From Kibdelosporangium philippinense (GTDB lineage: Bacteria > Actinomycetota > Actinomycetes > Mycobacteriales > Pseudonocardiaceae): a stretch of DNA of 64,000 nt. Every line of letters begins with the position of its first letter. The first letter of the stretch is position 1. Below, piece by piece: positions 1 to 8,655 of this stretch. A program made the position numbers and the translations under genes. Location of the stretch: NCBI RefSeq assembly GCF_021390435.2, contig NZ_JAJVCN010000003.1, positions 186,001-250,000 of the forward strand, given 5' to 3'. The notes below the pieces were generated by a model. That model had not been told where the DNA came from. It searched no databases and worked only from the letters and a program-made list of their open reading frames with translations.

Positions 1-7
1 CGGTTCT

Positions 8-1300
8 TCAGCCAGCCAGGTTGGGCTTCACCAGCACGAGGCCTTGCTCGATGCCGCTGATCGCCACGATTCCACTGGCGAAGAACGGATAGTTGTTCCA
101 CGCGCCGTTGAAGCCGCTGCTGTTGTTGGCCGGGTAGATGTCGAAGAACGCCACCTCGCTCAGCTGGTTCTGCGCGATCCCGCCGATGTCCAGGATCCGC
201 AGGCCCGCGCGGTAGTTCGCCTGGTAGCTGTACTTGCCGATGATGTACTGGTTGTGGTCGGTCGCCTGGATCGTCGGTGAGGTGTACACGCCGGTGTTGA
301 TCGGGTTGTCCAGGTCACGCACGTCCCAGATGAACGTCTTCGTGCCCGGCCGGTCGGTGTCGAGTTCGTCGTCGAGCAGCAGGCGCTGGTGGTCACCGGT
401 CAGCCAGCCCTGGTGGCTGTAGCGCACTCCGGCGTAGCCAACGCGTGCGATCTGCCGTGGGGCCGACTTCGTCGTGACGTCCACAATGGTCAGCGTGTCG
501 ACGTTGTAGTTGAAGCAGATCTCACGGCCTTGGTACGTGGTGTCCGGGCCGCGGTAGGTCACGCACTGGTTCTCGTGCACGTAGCCGTCGTTGCTGACGC
601 AGCCCGCGTTCACCGGGCTCTTGGGGTTGCGCACGTCGACCATGTGCACGCCGCCGTTGCAGGTGTTGGAGCCGACGGCGTAGATGAAGCCGGTCTCGTT
701 GTTCACCGCGAGCGTGTGCGACGGGCCAAAACCGGTGTAGCGCGCGTCCGGCGTGAAGGTCTGCGGCGTGGTCACGGTACGCAGCCTGGTCAGGTCGAAC
801 ACCTGCATGCCGTGGCCGCTGATGGAGTCGGCGCCGATGAAGGCGTGGTTGGCGTGCACCTTGATGTCACGCCACGAGCTGCTGGTTCCGTTGTGCGACG
901 GCAGGTTTCCGAGGTAGCGGGGCGCGGTCGGCGTGGAGACGTCGATGAAAGCGGCGCCGTTGGACCGGCCGAAGATCACGTATTCCTTGCCGGTCGACGA
1001 GTCCGTCCAGCCCCACATGCTGTTGCCCTGGCCACCGCCGATGCTTGAGAGCGGCAGCACCGACAGCAGGTCCACGTTCTTGCAGGGGTACTGGTTGGCC
1101 ATGCCGTTCACACACGGCACCGCGGCTGCGCCGGAGACTGCGGAGTCGCGGACCGGCGGTTCCAGGTCGGCCGCGAACTTGGCGTGTGCCGCGCGGCCTT
1201 CGGGCGAGTTGGGGTCGTGGGCCGAAGCCGGGGCCGACATGATCGCGACGACACCGGCGGCCAGCAGGGCCAGTCCGGTCAGCCGTTCCGGAAACCGCAT
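8..1300 (-). CDS. Secreted LVIVD-repeat (choice-of-anchor B type) protein
   Basis: The 430-residue product is probably exported and folds as a beta-propeller-like surface or secreted protein; its ligand or reaction is unknown. It begins with a Sec signal peptide (residues 1-27, ending ASA before HDPNS). The body has repeated VDVSTP, VDVRNP, VDVTT and WDVRDLDNP blades typical of LVIVD repeats. Several Cys pairs (PCVNG, NTCNGG, ENQC, EICF) suit an extracytoplasmic protein. The ATG at 1300 is chosen because a GAGGAG ribosome site precedes it; upstream in-frame sequence is not signal-like. The gene stands alone, tail to the window edge. Family assignment is good; function is not inferable. Confidence 0.85.
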   Translation of the reverse strand: MRFPERLTGLALLAAGVVAIMSAPASAHDPNSPEGRAAHAKFAADLEPPVRDSAVSGAAAVPCVNGMANQYPCKNVDLLSVLPLSSIGGGQGNSMWGWTDSSTGKEYVIFGRSNGAAFIDVSTPTAPRYLGNLPSHNGTSSSWRDIKVHANHAFIGADSISGHGMQVFDLTRLRTVTTPQTFTPDARYTGFGPSHTLAVNNETGFIYAVGSNTCNGGVHMVDVRNPKSPVNAGCVSNDGYVHENQCVTYRGPDTTYQGREICFNYNVDTLTIVDVTTKSAPRQIARVGYAGVRYSHQGWLTGDHQRLLLDDELDTDRPGTKTFIWDVRDLDNPINTGVYTSPTIQATDHNQYIIGKYSYQANYRAGLRILDIGGIAQNQLSEVAFFDIYPANNSSGFNGAWNNYPFFASGIVAISGIEQGLVLVKPNLAG

Positions 1301-1425
1301 ATCAGTACTCCTCGACGCGGAGGCAGGACACGTTTGGGCGGTTTGACGGTAAATCGCCAACAACCGGACCCGGATGCGCCAATCGGCGGGAATCCGCAAC
1401 TGTTAATTCACCAGATTTTCGCCTC

Positions 1426-2724
1426 TCACCTTCGTTGAACGGTCATCAACAAAGCGTTGGGGCGCAGAAAAGCCCTGGCCACTTCCCGTACGCGGTGCCC
1501 AGGAACAGGCAGGAGCTCCCAGTTCTGACAGACCGTCACCAACGCGGTGATCATCTCCGCGAGGGCGAAGGCCTCCCCGATGCACCGGTGGCGGCCAGCG
1601 CCGAACGGCACCAGCACGCCCGCCTTCGGCCACTCGCTGGCGCGCGGATCAAGCCACCGATCCGGGTCGAACCGCAAGGGATCGGTGAACAGCGCCGGAT
1701 CGCGGTGCAACGCGGGCATGCTGATCATGACCTGCGCCCCGGGCGCGAGAGTCACATCGCCAAGCGTGACTGGCGAGATCGCCTTGCGCATCAGCAGCCA
1801 GACCGGCGTGTGCATGCGGACGGTCTCGGCGACCACTCGCTCCACATAGAGCAGCCGAGGAATGTCGGCCGCGGTGACAGGCCGCCCGCCAAGCACGGTG
1901 TCGACCTCTTCGAAAACCTTGTGCCGCACGGCCGGATCAGCGGCCAACTCATGGAAAGCCCAGGACAGCGTGATCGCCGTGGTGTCGGTCCCGGCCATCA
2001 GGATGTTCATCACCTGGGTACGGACCTCGGTATCGGTCATCTCGCTGGCCACCAGCATCGACAGCAGGTCGCCGTGGTCCGTGCCGGATTCCCGGTAGGC
2101 CTTGATGACCTCGTCGACGATCGTGGTCAGCCGTCGCAGACCCGCGTCGAACCGGCGATTACCGGGAGTAGGAATTCGTTCGTACACGTCCGGCACCATC
2201 GCGCGCTTGGTCACGCCGTTCAGAATCGGTCCGAGGGAACGACAGACCTCGCTGACCGCCGCAGTTCCGAGATCTGCCCGGAACAACGCCTTCGCGGTGA
2301 CCGCGAGCGTCAGCTGGGAAATCTCGCGATCAAGCCGGACGACGTGACCCGGCCGCCATGAATCGACAAATTCGCGCATTTCCGAGCGCATGATGTCGAC
2401 ATACGCGGCCATCCGATCACGGTGAAACGCGGGTTGCATGATCCGTCGTTGCCGCATATGCGCTGGTTCGTCGGCCGTCGCCAAACCGTCGCCGAACAAT
2501 TGCCGAGCCTTCGCAAATATCTGGCCACGGCCGAACCGATGCGCGTCGGTCACCAGCACCCGGCGAATCAGTTCGGGTGAATTGATCTGATGGATCGGCG
2601 TCGTGCCCAGATAGAACGTGACGACGTCGCCCTGCGCACGTAATCCCTGGATGAACCGCATCGGGCCGCGGGCAAGCGCGAGCGCATGCCCCAGCCCAGG
2701 CACGCGACCGGCCGCGACCGTCAC
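1426..2724 (-). CDS. Cytochrome P450
   Basis: This 432-residue haem-thiolate monooxygenase has the expected bacterial P450 length. The I-helix oxygen-activation motif AGTDTT lies at residues 244-249, the K-helix ExxR (ETVR) at 300-303 and the haem-binding loop FGAGRHRCIGEA has the axial cysteine at 381. There is no fused reductase, so electrons must come from separate ferredoxin and reductase proteins, none of which are nearby. It lies 29 bases downstream of a SAM-dependent methyltransferase on the same strand, so the two may be co-transcribed and act as tailoring enzymes. No scaffold-building enzyme is present in this window, so the substrate is unknown. Confidence 0.93.
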   Translation of the reverse strand: MTVAAGRVPGLGHALALARGPMRFIQGLRAQGDVVTFYLGTTPIHQINSPELIRRVLVTDAHRFGRGQIFAKARQLFGDGLATADEPAHMRQRRIMQPAFHRDRMAAYVDIMRSEMREFVDSWRPGHVVRLDREISQLTLAVTAKALFRADLGTAAVSEVCRSLGPILNGVTKRAMVPDVYERIPTPGNRRFDAGLRRLTTIVDEVIKAYRESGTDHGDLLSMLVASEMTDTEVRTQVMNILMAGTDTTAITLSWAFHELAADPAVRHKVFEEVDTVLGGRPVTAADIPRLLYVERVVAETVRMHTPVWLLMRKAISPVTLGDVTLAPGAQVMISMPALHRDPALFTDPLRFDPDRWLDPRASEWPKAGVLVPFGAGRHRCIGEAFALAEMITALVTVCQNWELLPVPGHRVREVARAFLRPNALLMTVQRR

Positions 2725-2753
2725 CGCCCCACCCCCCGACTTTCAGTTAGCGA

Positions 2754-3572
2754 TCAGGGCTTGCGCGCCACCGCCGCCAGCAGCGATGAATGCGCGGGCA
2801 GGTCACGGACCAGTTGAAGCCGCGTGTCCGGCCGCCACTGCGACGTGTAAACCACTCCAGGTTCGGCGACGTCAAGCCCGCTCAGCAACTCCTCGATCCA
2901 GTCACGCGACCGCGCCACACCCGCGCTCGACGTGGTCTTCGACAGCTCTACCAGCCTGTTCACCTCGTCCGCGCCGTCAGCCCCGCTGTCGCTGATGTGG
3001 GAGATCACGAAGTAGCTGCCTGGCACGACCGCGTCCATGTATGCCTTGACCACCCGGACGGCTTCCGCTGGGTCGAGCACGTAGTGCAGCGAGGACGCCA
3101 TCAGCACCGCGATCGGCTCGTCGAAGTCCAGCAGTTCCCTGGTCGCGGGGTGATTCAGCACGACGCTGACGTCCCGCATGTCCGCGCCGACCATCTCGAC
3201 GCCGTCCGTGCCGGACAGGATGAGGCCGCCGTGCGCGACCGCGACCGGCTCCTGCTCGACGTAGACCACTCGCGCGCACGGCTCGACCTCGCGCGCGACT
3301 TCGTGCACGCTCTTGGCCGTCGGCATACCCGATCCGAGATCGAGAAACTGCCGCACACCCGCTTCTGCGCAGAACCGCACGGCACGAGTCAGGAACTGAC
3401 GATTGTGCCGAGCGAGTTCACGCACCCACGGCATTCGATCGATCGCCGCCTGCGCCATCATTCGGTCGATATCGAAATTCCAGCTCCCGCCGAGCAGATA
3501 GTCGTACACCCTGGCCGGACTCGCTCGCTCGACGTCGATGTCGGTCGGTATCCACGTCGCATGATCCGTCAC
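2754..3572 (-). CDS. SAM-dependent methyltransferase, DUF574 (PF04672) family
   Basis: The product of about 272 residues belongs to the actinomycete DUF574 methyltransferase-like family. It shows the opening WIPTDIDVERASPARVYDY, the LLGGSWNFDIDR segment, the SAM-binding motif FLDLGSGMPT and the acidic strand end VVYVEQEP. The GTG at 3572 is preferred because family members begin at the TDHATWIPTD segment and a GAAGGG sits 12 bases upstream; an ATG at 3596 is an alternative without an obvious ribosome site. Members are abundant in actinomycetes but acceptors are mostly unknown. It lies directly upstream of the P450, suggesting a two-gene unit. Confidence 0.88.
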   Translation of the reverse strand: MTDHATWIPTDIDVERASPARVYDYLLGGSWNFDIDRMMAQAAIDRMPWVRELARHNRQFLTRAVRFCAEAGVRQFLDLGSGMPTAKSVHEVAREVEPCARVVYVEQEPVAVAHGGLILSGTDGVEMVGADMRDVSVVLNHPATRELLDFDEPIAVLMASSLHYVLDPAEAVRVVKAYMDAVVPGSYFVISHISDSGADGADEVNRLVELSKTTSSAGVARSRDWIEELLSGLDVAEPGVVYTSQWRPDTRLQLVRDLPAHSSLLAAVARKP

Positions 3573-3751
3573 TGTCGGTTCACGCCCTTCGCACATCACA
3601 CCGGAAGGAATCGGAAAGGGACAAACGCTACCCGCAGACCCGATCGAAACGCAGAACACTACCCGATCGGATGACATGGGCCCGACTGGAGACATACTAG
3701 AGGTAGCATCTGCGCCTCGCATTCATCACCAATTCGGGAGATGACCTTTCC

Positions 3752-4768
3752 GTGCGACAGCGACGAACTCTTGTCGGTGTACTGATCTCCGCTTTCGCCC
3801 TTTCCGTCTCAACTCTCACCGCGTCCAACGCGGTTGCCGAACCGGCGCGCTGCGCGACAGTCAGCGTGCCGGTCATGCTTACCCTGCTGCCACAAACCGT
3901 CCGCGGGCAGATGTGCCTGCCCGCGGACGACACGCCTTCGACCGTGCAGCTCCTTGTCCACGGCGGCACGTACAACCGCGCCTACTGGGACATGTCCGAT
4001 GGCTACTCCTACCAGCGCGAAATGGCCGCGGCTGGGCTCGCAACGTTCGCGATCGACTTCCTGGGAACGGGTGAAAGCTCACAGCCGTTGAGCACCCTGA
4101 TCACGGGCCTGACCGCGGCGTCGGTAGTGCATCAGGTCGTCCAGAAGCTGCGGTCCGGAGTTGACGGGTACCAGTTCAGCACAGTGATCCTCGCCGGGCA
4201 CTCGATGGGCTCCGGCATCGTCATCCTCACTGCGGCGACGTACCGAAGCGTCGACGGCGTGGTGCTGACGGGGATGACGCACTCGATGGACCTGGTGGCG
4301 CTGACCGGGATCTTCGTTGACGGCGTCCGCCCGTCACTGCTCGACCCGAGGCTGTCCACGCGGGCCGCGGATCCTGGCTACGTGACCACGCTGCCCGGCA
4401 CTCGCGGGGTGTTCCACCTGCCCGGCGACTTCGTGCCCAGCATCCTTGACGCCGACGAGGGCACCAAGGACCAGGTGTCGGCCACAGTCGTGCCCGACCT
4501 GCTGACGCTGGCGTTCGAAGGCCCGGCCTCATTGGGCATCAACGTGCCGGTGCTGATCGCCAACGGCAGCAAGGACACGCTGTTCTGCGCGTACACGTGC
4601 TCGAGCGAAGCCGCGCTGCGGGCCGCCGAGGCACCGTACTTCAGCTCAGCCGCGCAGCTCAGCGTGCATCTGACGCCGGACGCCGGGCACTCGGTTGGCC
4701 TGTCGGTGCACGCGGACACGCACCGTGCGGCCATCCGCACCTGGATCGGAAGCCGCTTCGGCGACTGA
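3752..4768 (+). CDS. Secreted alpha/beta hydrolase
   Basis: This 338-residue exported serine hydrolase has a signal peptide at residues 1-29 (basic MRQRR, hydrophobic core, then ASNAVA before EPARC). The nucleophile elbow AGHSMGSG places the serine at residue 151. A late NGSKDTLF supplies a candidate acid and DAGHSVG the histidine, completing a Ser-Asp-His triad. An early LVHGGTYN is a likely oxyanion-hole loop. The GTG start follows GGGAG by 11 bases. It ends 6 bases before the GGDEF-family gene, so the two are probably co-transcribed although no functional link is evident. The substrate is unknown; an esterase or lipase role is the broad guess. Confidence 0.88.
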   Translation: MRQRRTLVGVLISAFALSVSTLTASNAVAEPARCATVSVPVMLTLLPQTVRGQMCLPADDTPSTVQLLVHGGTYNRAYWDMSDGYSYQREMAAAGLATFAIDFLGTGESSQPLSTLITGLTAASVVHQVVQKLRSGVDGYQFSTVILAGHSMGSGIVILTAATYRSVDGVVLTGMTHSMDLVALTGIFVDGVRPSLLDPRLSTRAADPGYVTTLPGTRGVFHLPGDFVPSILDADEGTKDQVSATVVPDLLTLAFEGPASLGINVPVLIANGSKDTLFCAYTCSSEAALRAAEAPYFSSAAQLSVHLTPDAGHSVGLSVHADTHRAAIRTWIGSRFGD

Positions 4769-4774
4769 CCCGCC

Positions 4775-6643
4775 ATGACCGCGCCTCAGCCATCCCGCAG
4801 GTCGTCCCGGGCCAAGATCGTCCGGCGATGGGCCGTCGCGGTCACTGCCGACACCCACATCCCACTGCAGGCCGATGAGCTGCACGAGCGGCTCACCGGT
4901 CTGCTCGACGACCTGCTCGACGCGCTCACCAGCGACCCGTTCACGCCCGATCCGGCGTTCTTGTGCGGTGTTCAGCTGGTGGAAATGCACTGCGGCACAG
5001 CCGAGAGCATCCGGTCCACAATGGATGCTCTCGGCGCCGGGCTTGCCGCGATGCCGGAACTCGCCGGACTGTCAAGGCGGACCGAACGGATCTTCTCCAC
5101 GCTCGGTGCGATGGCCGCCGGATACAGCGAAGCGACCCGGCAATCCACGTTCGCCCAGCAAGAAGCCGTGCACCGGGCCTCGCTGACCGCGCTCGGCGAC
5201 GTGCACCGAAAGCTGCGGGATGTCTCGGCCGAGCTCGACGAGGTGCTCAACGGGTGCACGGACGGCGTCGCGCTGATCAAGGAGGACGGCCGGTTCATCC
5301 GCGCGAACGCGGCGTTCCGGGAAGTTCTTGGCTACGAACCGAAAGAGCTCACCGACAAGACACTGTTCAGCGTGGTCCCACCGGAGGACGCCGGGCTGTT
5401 CCGCTCGCTGCTCGCCGGTGGTACCCGGCATTTCGAGCGTAAACAGCAACTGATCGGCAAGGACCAGCAGGTTTCGTGGACCAAGCTGACGCTGTCACGG
5501 CCAAGGCAAGCCGGGTTCGTGATCGTGTTCGAGGACCGGACCGAACTGGAACTGTTGCAGAGCCGGGTGAACCACATGTCGTTGCACGACATGCTGACCG
5601 GGCTGCCCAATCGCCAGTACTTCACGACCCGGCTGGAAACGGCGCTGCCGCGCGGGGTCACGCTGTGCCAGCTCGACATCGACGGCTTCGCCGCGATCAC
5701 CCGTGGCCTCGGCAGGCAGATCGGTGACAACGTGCTGATGCACGTGGCGCAGCGGTTGCAGACCGCGGTGGCCGCTGACGACACCATGGTCGCCCGGTTC
5801 GGGCCGGACGAGTTCGCCGTGCTGATGCCGACCACCGCGCCGGAGTTGATCGTCCGGCATCTGCAAGAGGCGTTGCGGCAACCGATCGAGGTGTCCGGTC
5901 ATCACATCGTGCTGAGTGTGGCCATTGGCGTGGTCAACGCGGTTGGCAGCGACCCTGGCGACGCGCTCGACGCGGCCGAACTAGCGCTTGCTCGCGCACA
6001 ACGGCTCGGCCCGGGACAATGGTCCCTGTTCGGTCCGCAGGATCGTGAACACGCGATGGCGGCCGCGGTTCTGCCGACCGCGCTGCAGACCGGCCAGGTC
6101 GCCGTGCACTACCAGCCGCTGCATCGGTTGCCCGGCAAGCAAAGGGTCGGTTTCGACGCCGAGCTTTCGTGGGGCACTCTTTCGCATTGGGACTGTGTCA
6201 AGCGAGCCGAGAACTGGTTGCTGCGCACGGTGTGCTCGGCCGGTCCGGACCTGCCCGTGCACGTCGGCGTGAATTCCCCGGATCCCGGTGAGGTCAAACG
6301 GATCGCGGCCGAGACCGGCCGTGAGCTCGATCGGCTGTGTTTGAGTGTTCGCGGTGGCGACCAGCTGTTGCCGTTGGCGGATACCGGTGTGGGGATCGAG
6401 ATCCGGGACTTCGACCTGACCGATCTTGCGTTCCTTGAAGCGTTGCCGATCAAGGCAGTTCGCCTCGATCGGCGCATGCGTCACCCCGGCGCCCTGACCA
6501 CCAAGGCGTTGCGGCACGTGCTCACGGTCGTCCGTTCCGTTGGCGCGTCGGTCATTGTCGACGGCCTGCCGAGCTGGCGGGAGGCCGAGCGGTGGCGTGA
6601 CCTTGGCGCGGACATCGTCGCGGTTGATCAAACGGGCCGGTAG
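4775..6643 (+). CDS. PAS-GGDEF-EAL protein with degenerate catalytic motifs
   Basis: The 622-residue cytosolic protein has an N-terminal helical region typical of actinomycete sensor proteins, a PAS domain (about residues 150-260: VLNGCTDGVALIKEDG), a GGDEF-like domain (LTGLPNRQYF onward) and a C-terminal EAL-like domain. The GGDEF signature reads FGPDEF (about residues 342-347), with proline replacing the second glycine. The EAL domain is short; EALxRW reads DAELSW, and the DDFGTG and terminal Glu regions are not recognisable. It is therefore probably not an active c-di-GMP synthase or phosphodiesterase and may instead bind a ligand or partner. Its 3' end overlaps the convergent VOC gene by 16 bases. 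Confidence 0.88.
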   Translation: MTAPQPSRRSSRAKIVRRWAVAVTADTHIPLQADELHERLTGLLDDLLDALTSDPFTPDPAFLCGVQLVEMHCGTAESIRSTMDALGAGLAAMPELAGLSRRTERIFSTLGAMAAGYSEATRQSTFAQQEAVHRASLTALGDVHRKLRDVSAELDEVLNGCTDGVALIKEDGRFIRANAAFREVLGYEPKELTDKTLFSVVPPEDAGLFRSLLAGGTRHFERKQQLIGKDQQVSWTKLTLSRPRQAGFVIVFEDRTELELLQSRVNHMSLHDMLTGLPNRQYFTTRLETALPRGVTLCQLDIDGFAAITRGLGRQIGDNVLMHVAQRLQTAVAADDTMVARFGPDEFAVLMPTTAPELIVRHLQEALRQPIEVSGHHIVLSVAIGVVNAVGSDPGDALDAAELALARAQRLGPGQWSLFGPQDREHAMAAAVLPTALQTGQVAVHYQPLHRLPGKQRVGFDAELSWGTLSHWDCVKRAENWLLRTVCSAGPDLPVHVGVNSPDPGEVKRIAAETGRELDRLCLSVRGGDQLLPLADTGVGIEIRDFDLTDLAFLEALPIKAVRLDRRMRHPGALTTKALRHVLTVVRSVGASVIVDGLPSWREAERWRDLGADIVAVDQTGR

Positions 6644-7008
6644 GTGCCGAAATGCCAGTGGTTGCCTTCGAAGTCGCGTGCCGAGTACTCACGTGAGCCG
6701 TAGTCCATGTCGGTCAGTGGCATCGTGATCTCGGCGCCCGCCGCTTTCGCCCTGTCGTAATGTGCGTCCACATCGGACACTGCGATGTAGAGCGAGGCGG
6801 GCACGTACTTGAAGTCGGCGGACGGCGTGTAATCGAAGTCGTCCGGCGCGGAGTTGAGCATGATGATGCCGTCGTCGAAGCGCAGTTCGGCGTGGGCGAT
6901 TGTGCCGTCCGGAGTTAGGTTCACGGACGATTTCTCGAAGCCGAAGGCCTCAACGAGCCAGTCGACGGCCTTCACGGCGTCCCGGTAGCGCAGCGTTGGA
7001 TAGATCAT
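6628..7008 (-). CDS. VOC (glyoxalase/PhnB-like) family protein
   Basis: The 126-residue product is a single vicinal-oxygen-chelate domain: opening IYPTLRYRDAVKAVDWLVEAFGF, central ELRFDDGIIMLNS, and closing DMDYGSREYSARDFEGNHWHFG, the usual VOC beta-alpha-beta-beta-beta pattern. Metal ligands are not convincingly assignable, so it may be a PhnB-like binding or resistance protein instead of a glyoxalase. It starts 10 bases after an AraC regulator gene on the same strand and is probably in one operon with it. Substrate unknown. Confidence 0.88.
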   Translation of the reverse strand: MIYPTLRYRDAVKAVDWLVEAFGFEKSSVNLTPDGTIAHAELRFDDGIIMLNSAPDDFDYTPSADFKYVPASLYIAVSDVDAHYDRAKAAGAEITMPLTDMDYGSREYSARDFEGNHWHFGTYRPV

Positions 7009-7018
7009 GCGCGCAACG

Positions 7019-7831
7019 CTAAGCCGAGCCCGGCATGCCCGCTTGGAAAAATGGGATGCTGCCCGGGACGATCCCGGTGATCAGTTTGAAGTCCCGGTTG
7101 AGGTGGGACTGATCGAAGTAGCCGCACTCGTACGCGATGTCCCCGATCGACTTCCCGCCTGCCTGAAGCAGCCGCATCGCATGCCGACAGCGCAGCACCC
7201 TGGCAAGCGACTTCGGCGGCACGCCGATCTGCGAGCGGAACTGGGTCAGCAGGTAACGGCGGCTGCAGCCGAGCTCGTCGACGAGCGTGCCGATCGAGAC
7301 CCGGCCTTGGGTTTCGGCGATCCGTTGCCACGCGTACTCGACCATGGGTGCGGGCGGACGGCCTTCGTCCAGCCATCGCGGCAGAACGGTGTCCATCACG
7401 GCGAACCGGCTTGGCCAGTCGGGTAGCTCAGCGAGGTGTTCGATCAGCCGCTTCGCCTTGACGCCGATCAGGTCTTCCAGATCGACCACGACCCCGGTGA
7501 GCACGTCCAATGGCACACCGAGCAGGCGGCTGGCGCCGAGCGGGCTGATCATCACCTCAAGGCCGTACTGCTCGCCGATGTACTCGGTGTCCGCCCAGGT
7601 GTCGCTGACCGTGGCGGCGAAACTGCCGACGCTTTCAATGGAACAGGCGCCGCCTCCTGCCACCTCGATGCGTGGCCCGAAGCTCATGATCAGGGCGACG
7701 TCCCCGGTCGGGACTTCCCTGCGGCGCACCGGGACCAGCGAGTTCTCTCGGTAACCGACGTACTGGCGGACCGTCGGGCGCAGTGGCGCAGCCGGCTCTT
7801 GGGACACCATTTCCCACCAGCCGGTTTCCAT
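7019..7831 (-). CDS. AraC-family transcriptional regulator
   Basis: This one-component regulator of about 270 residues has an N-terminal effector-type domain (DUF6597-like, starting WWEMVSQEP...LRPTVRQYVGY) and a C-terminal AraC double helix-turn-helix (VDELGCSRRYLLTQFRSQIG, then SIGDIAYECGYFDQSHLNRDFK). It is the first gene of a probable operon with the VOC protein and diverges from a hydrolase/CoA-transferase pair with only about 35 bases between starts, so it may control either. The ATG at 7831 is given; a GTG at 7852 and an ATG at 7810 are also possible because no ribosome site clearly decides. Confidence 0.88.
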   Translation of the reverse strand: METGWWEMVSQEPAAPLRPTVRQYVGYRENSLVPVRRREVPTGDVALIMSFGPRIEVAGGGACSIESVGSFAATVSDTWADTEYIGEQYGLEVMISPLGASRLLGVPLDVLTGVVVDLEDLIGVKAKRLIEHLAELPDWPSRFAVMDTVLPRWLDEGRPPAPMVEYAWQRIAETQGRVSIGTLVDELGCSRRYLLTQFRSQIGVPPKSLARVLRCRHAMRLLQAGGKSIGDIAYECGYFDQSHLNRDFKLITGIVPGSIPFFQAGMPGSA

Positions 7832-7866
7832 GAAAGACCGGAAAACCCGCACGATGTCTGTCTACC

Positions 7867-8655
7867 ATGGGCCGAGTGCCGGAAATGATCATGCGTGGGC
7901 GACGGTTTTCGTATCTCGACGAGGGCGAAGGTGTCCCGGTGCTGGCCTTGCACGGCACCTTCGGGCGTGCCGAGATCCATCGGCCGCTCGCCGACATCCT
8001 CGGCCCCGGTTATCGCCTGCTTGCCCTTGACCAGCGCGGCCACGGGCTCTCGTCACACGGCGGGGACTTCAGCAAAGACGCGTTCGTGCAGGACGCGGCA
8101 ACGTTCCTGCAGAGCTACGGTCCCGCGATCGTATTCGGGCATTCACTCGGTGGGGTGCACGCGTACCAGCTCGCGGCTCGGCACCCCGATCTGGTGCGCG
8201 GACTCATCGTCGAGGACATCGGTGCGGTCACCGAGCGGCCCGAGGTCGCCCAGCCGACGGTGGACATCGGCTCGTGGCCGAGAATCACCCGGACGAGGGA
8301 CGAATTCGTCGAGTTCTTCTCGGTCCTGCCGGATCCCGGCTACTTCCTGGCCAGTCTCGTGCAGACAGCCGAGGGCTGGCGGATGCTCTACGACTACGAC
8401 GACATGATGGCCGTACAGCAGGCCAACGTCGGTCGTTGGTGGGACGACTGGCTGGGATCGTCGTGTCCCGCGTTGCTGCTGCGCGGTTCGGAAAGCTTCA
8501 TGCTGTCCGCGGCACAAGCGCAGGACATGCTCAAGCGCCCGAACACCCAGTTGGTGGAGTTTCCCGGGGCTGGTCACTGGCTGCACACTGATGATCCAGA
8601 ACGGTTCGCGCGGGTGATCCGCGAATTCGTTGCGAGTACTAACTTCGATCTGTGA
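7867..8655 (+). CDS. Alpha/beta-fold hydrolase
   Basis: The 262-residue cytosolic hydrolase lacks a signal peptide. It has the oxyanion HGTFG loop near residue 29, LLALDQRGHGLSS, the nucleophile elbow FGHSLGG with serine 93, and a C-terminal GAGHWLHTDDPERF carrying the catalytic histidine. Its stop overlaps the GTG start of a class III CoA-transferase by 4 bases, so the two are translationally coupled and may work on related acyl or ester substrates. It is divergent from the AraC gene. Exact substrate cannot be told. Confidence 0.88.
   Translation: MGRVPEMIMRGRRFSYLDEGEGVPVLALHGTFGRAEIHRPLADILGPGYRLLALDQRGHGLSSHGGDFSKDAFVQDAATFLQSYGPAIVFGHSLGGVHAYQLAARHPDLVRGLIVEDIGAVTERPEVAQPTVDIGSWPRITRTRDEFVEFFSVLPDPGYFLASLVQTAEGWRMLYDYDDMMAVQQANVGRWWDDWLGSSCPALLLRGSESFMLSAAQAQDMLKRPNTQLVEFPGAGHWLHTDDPERFARVIREFVASTNFDL

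Noticed and set aside
1426..3572. Secondary-metabolite biosynthetic cluster around the P450 and methyltransferase
   Set aside because: No polyketide, peptide or terpene synthase and no pathway regulator is within reach; two tailoring-type genes alone do not make a cluster.
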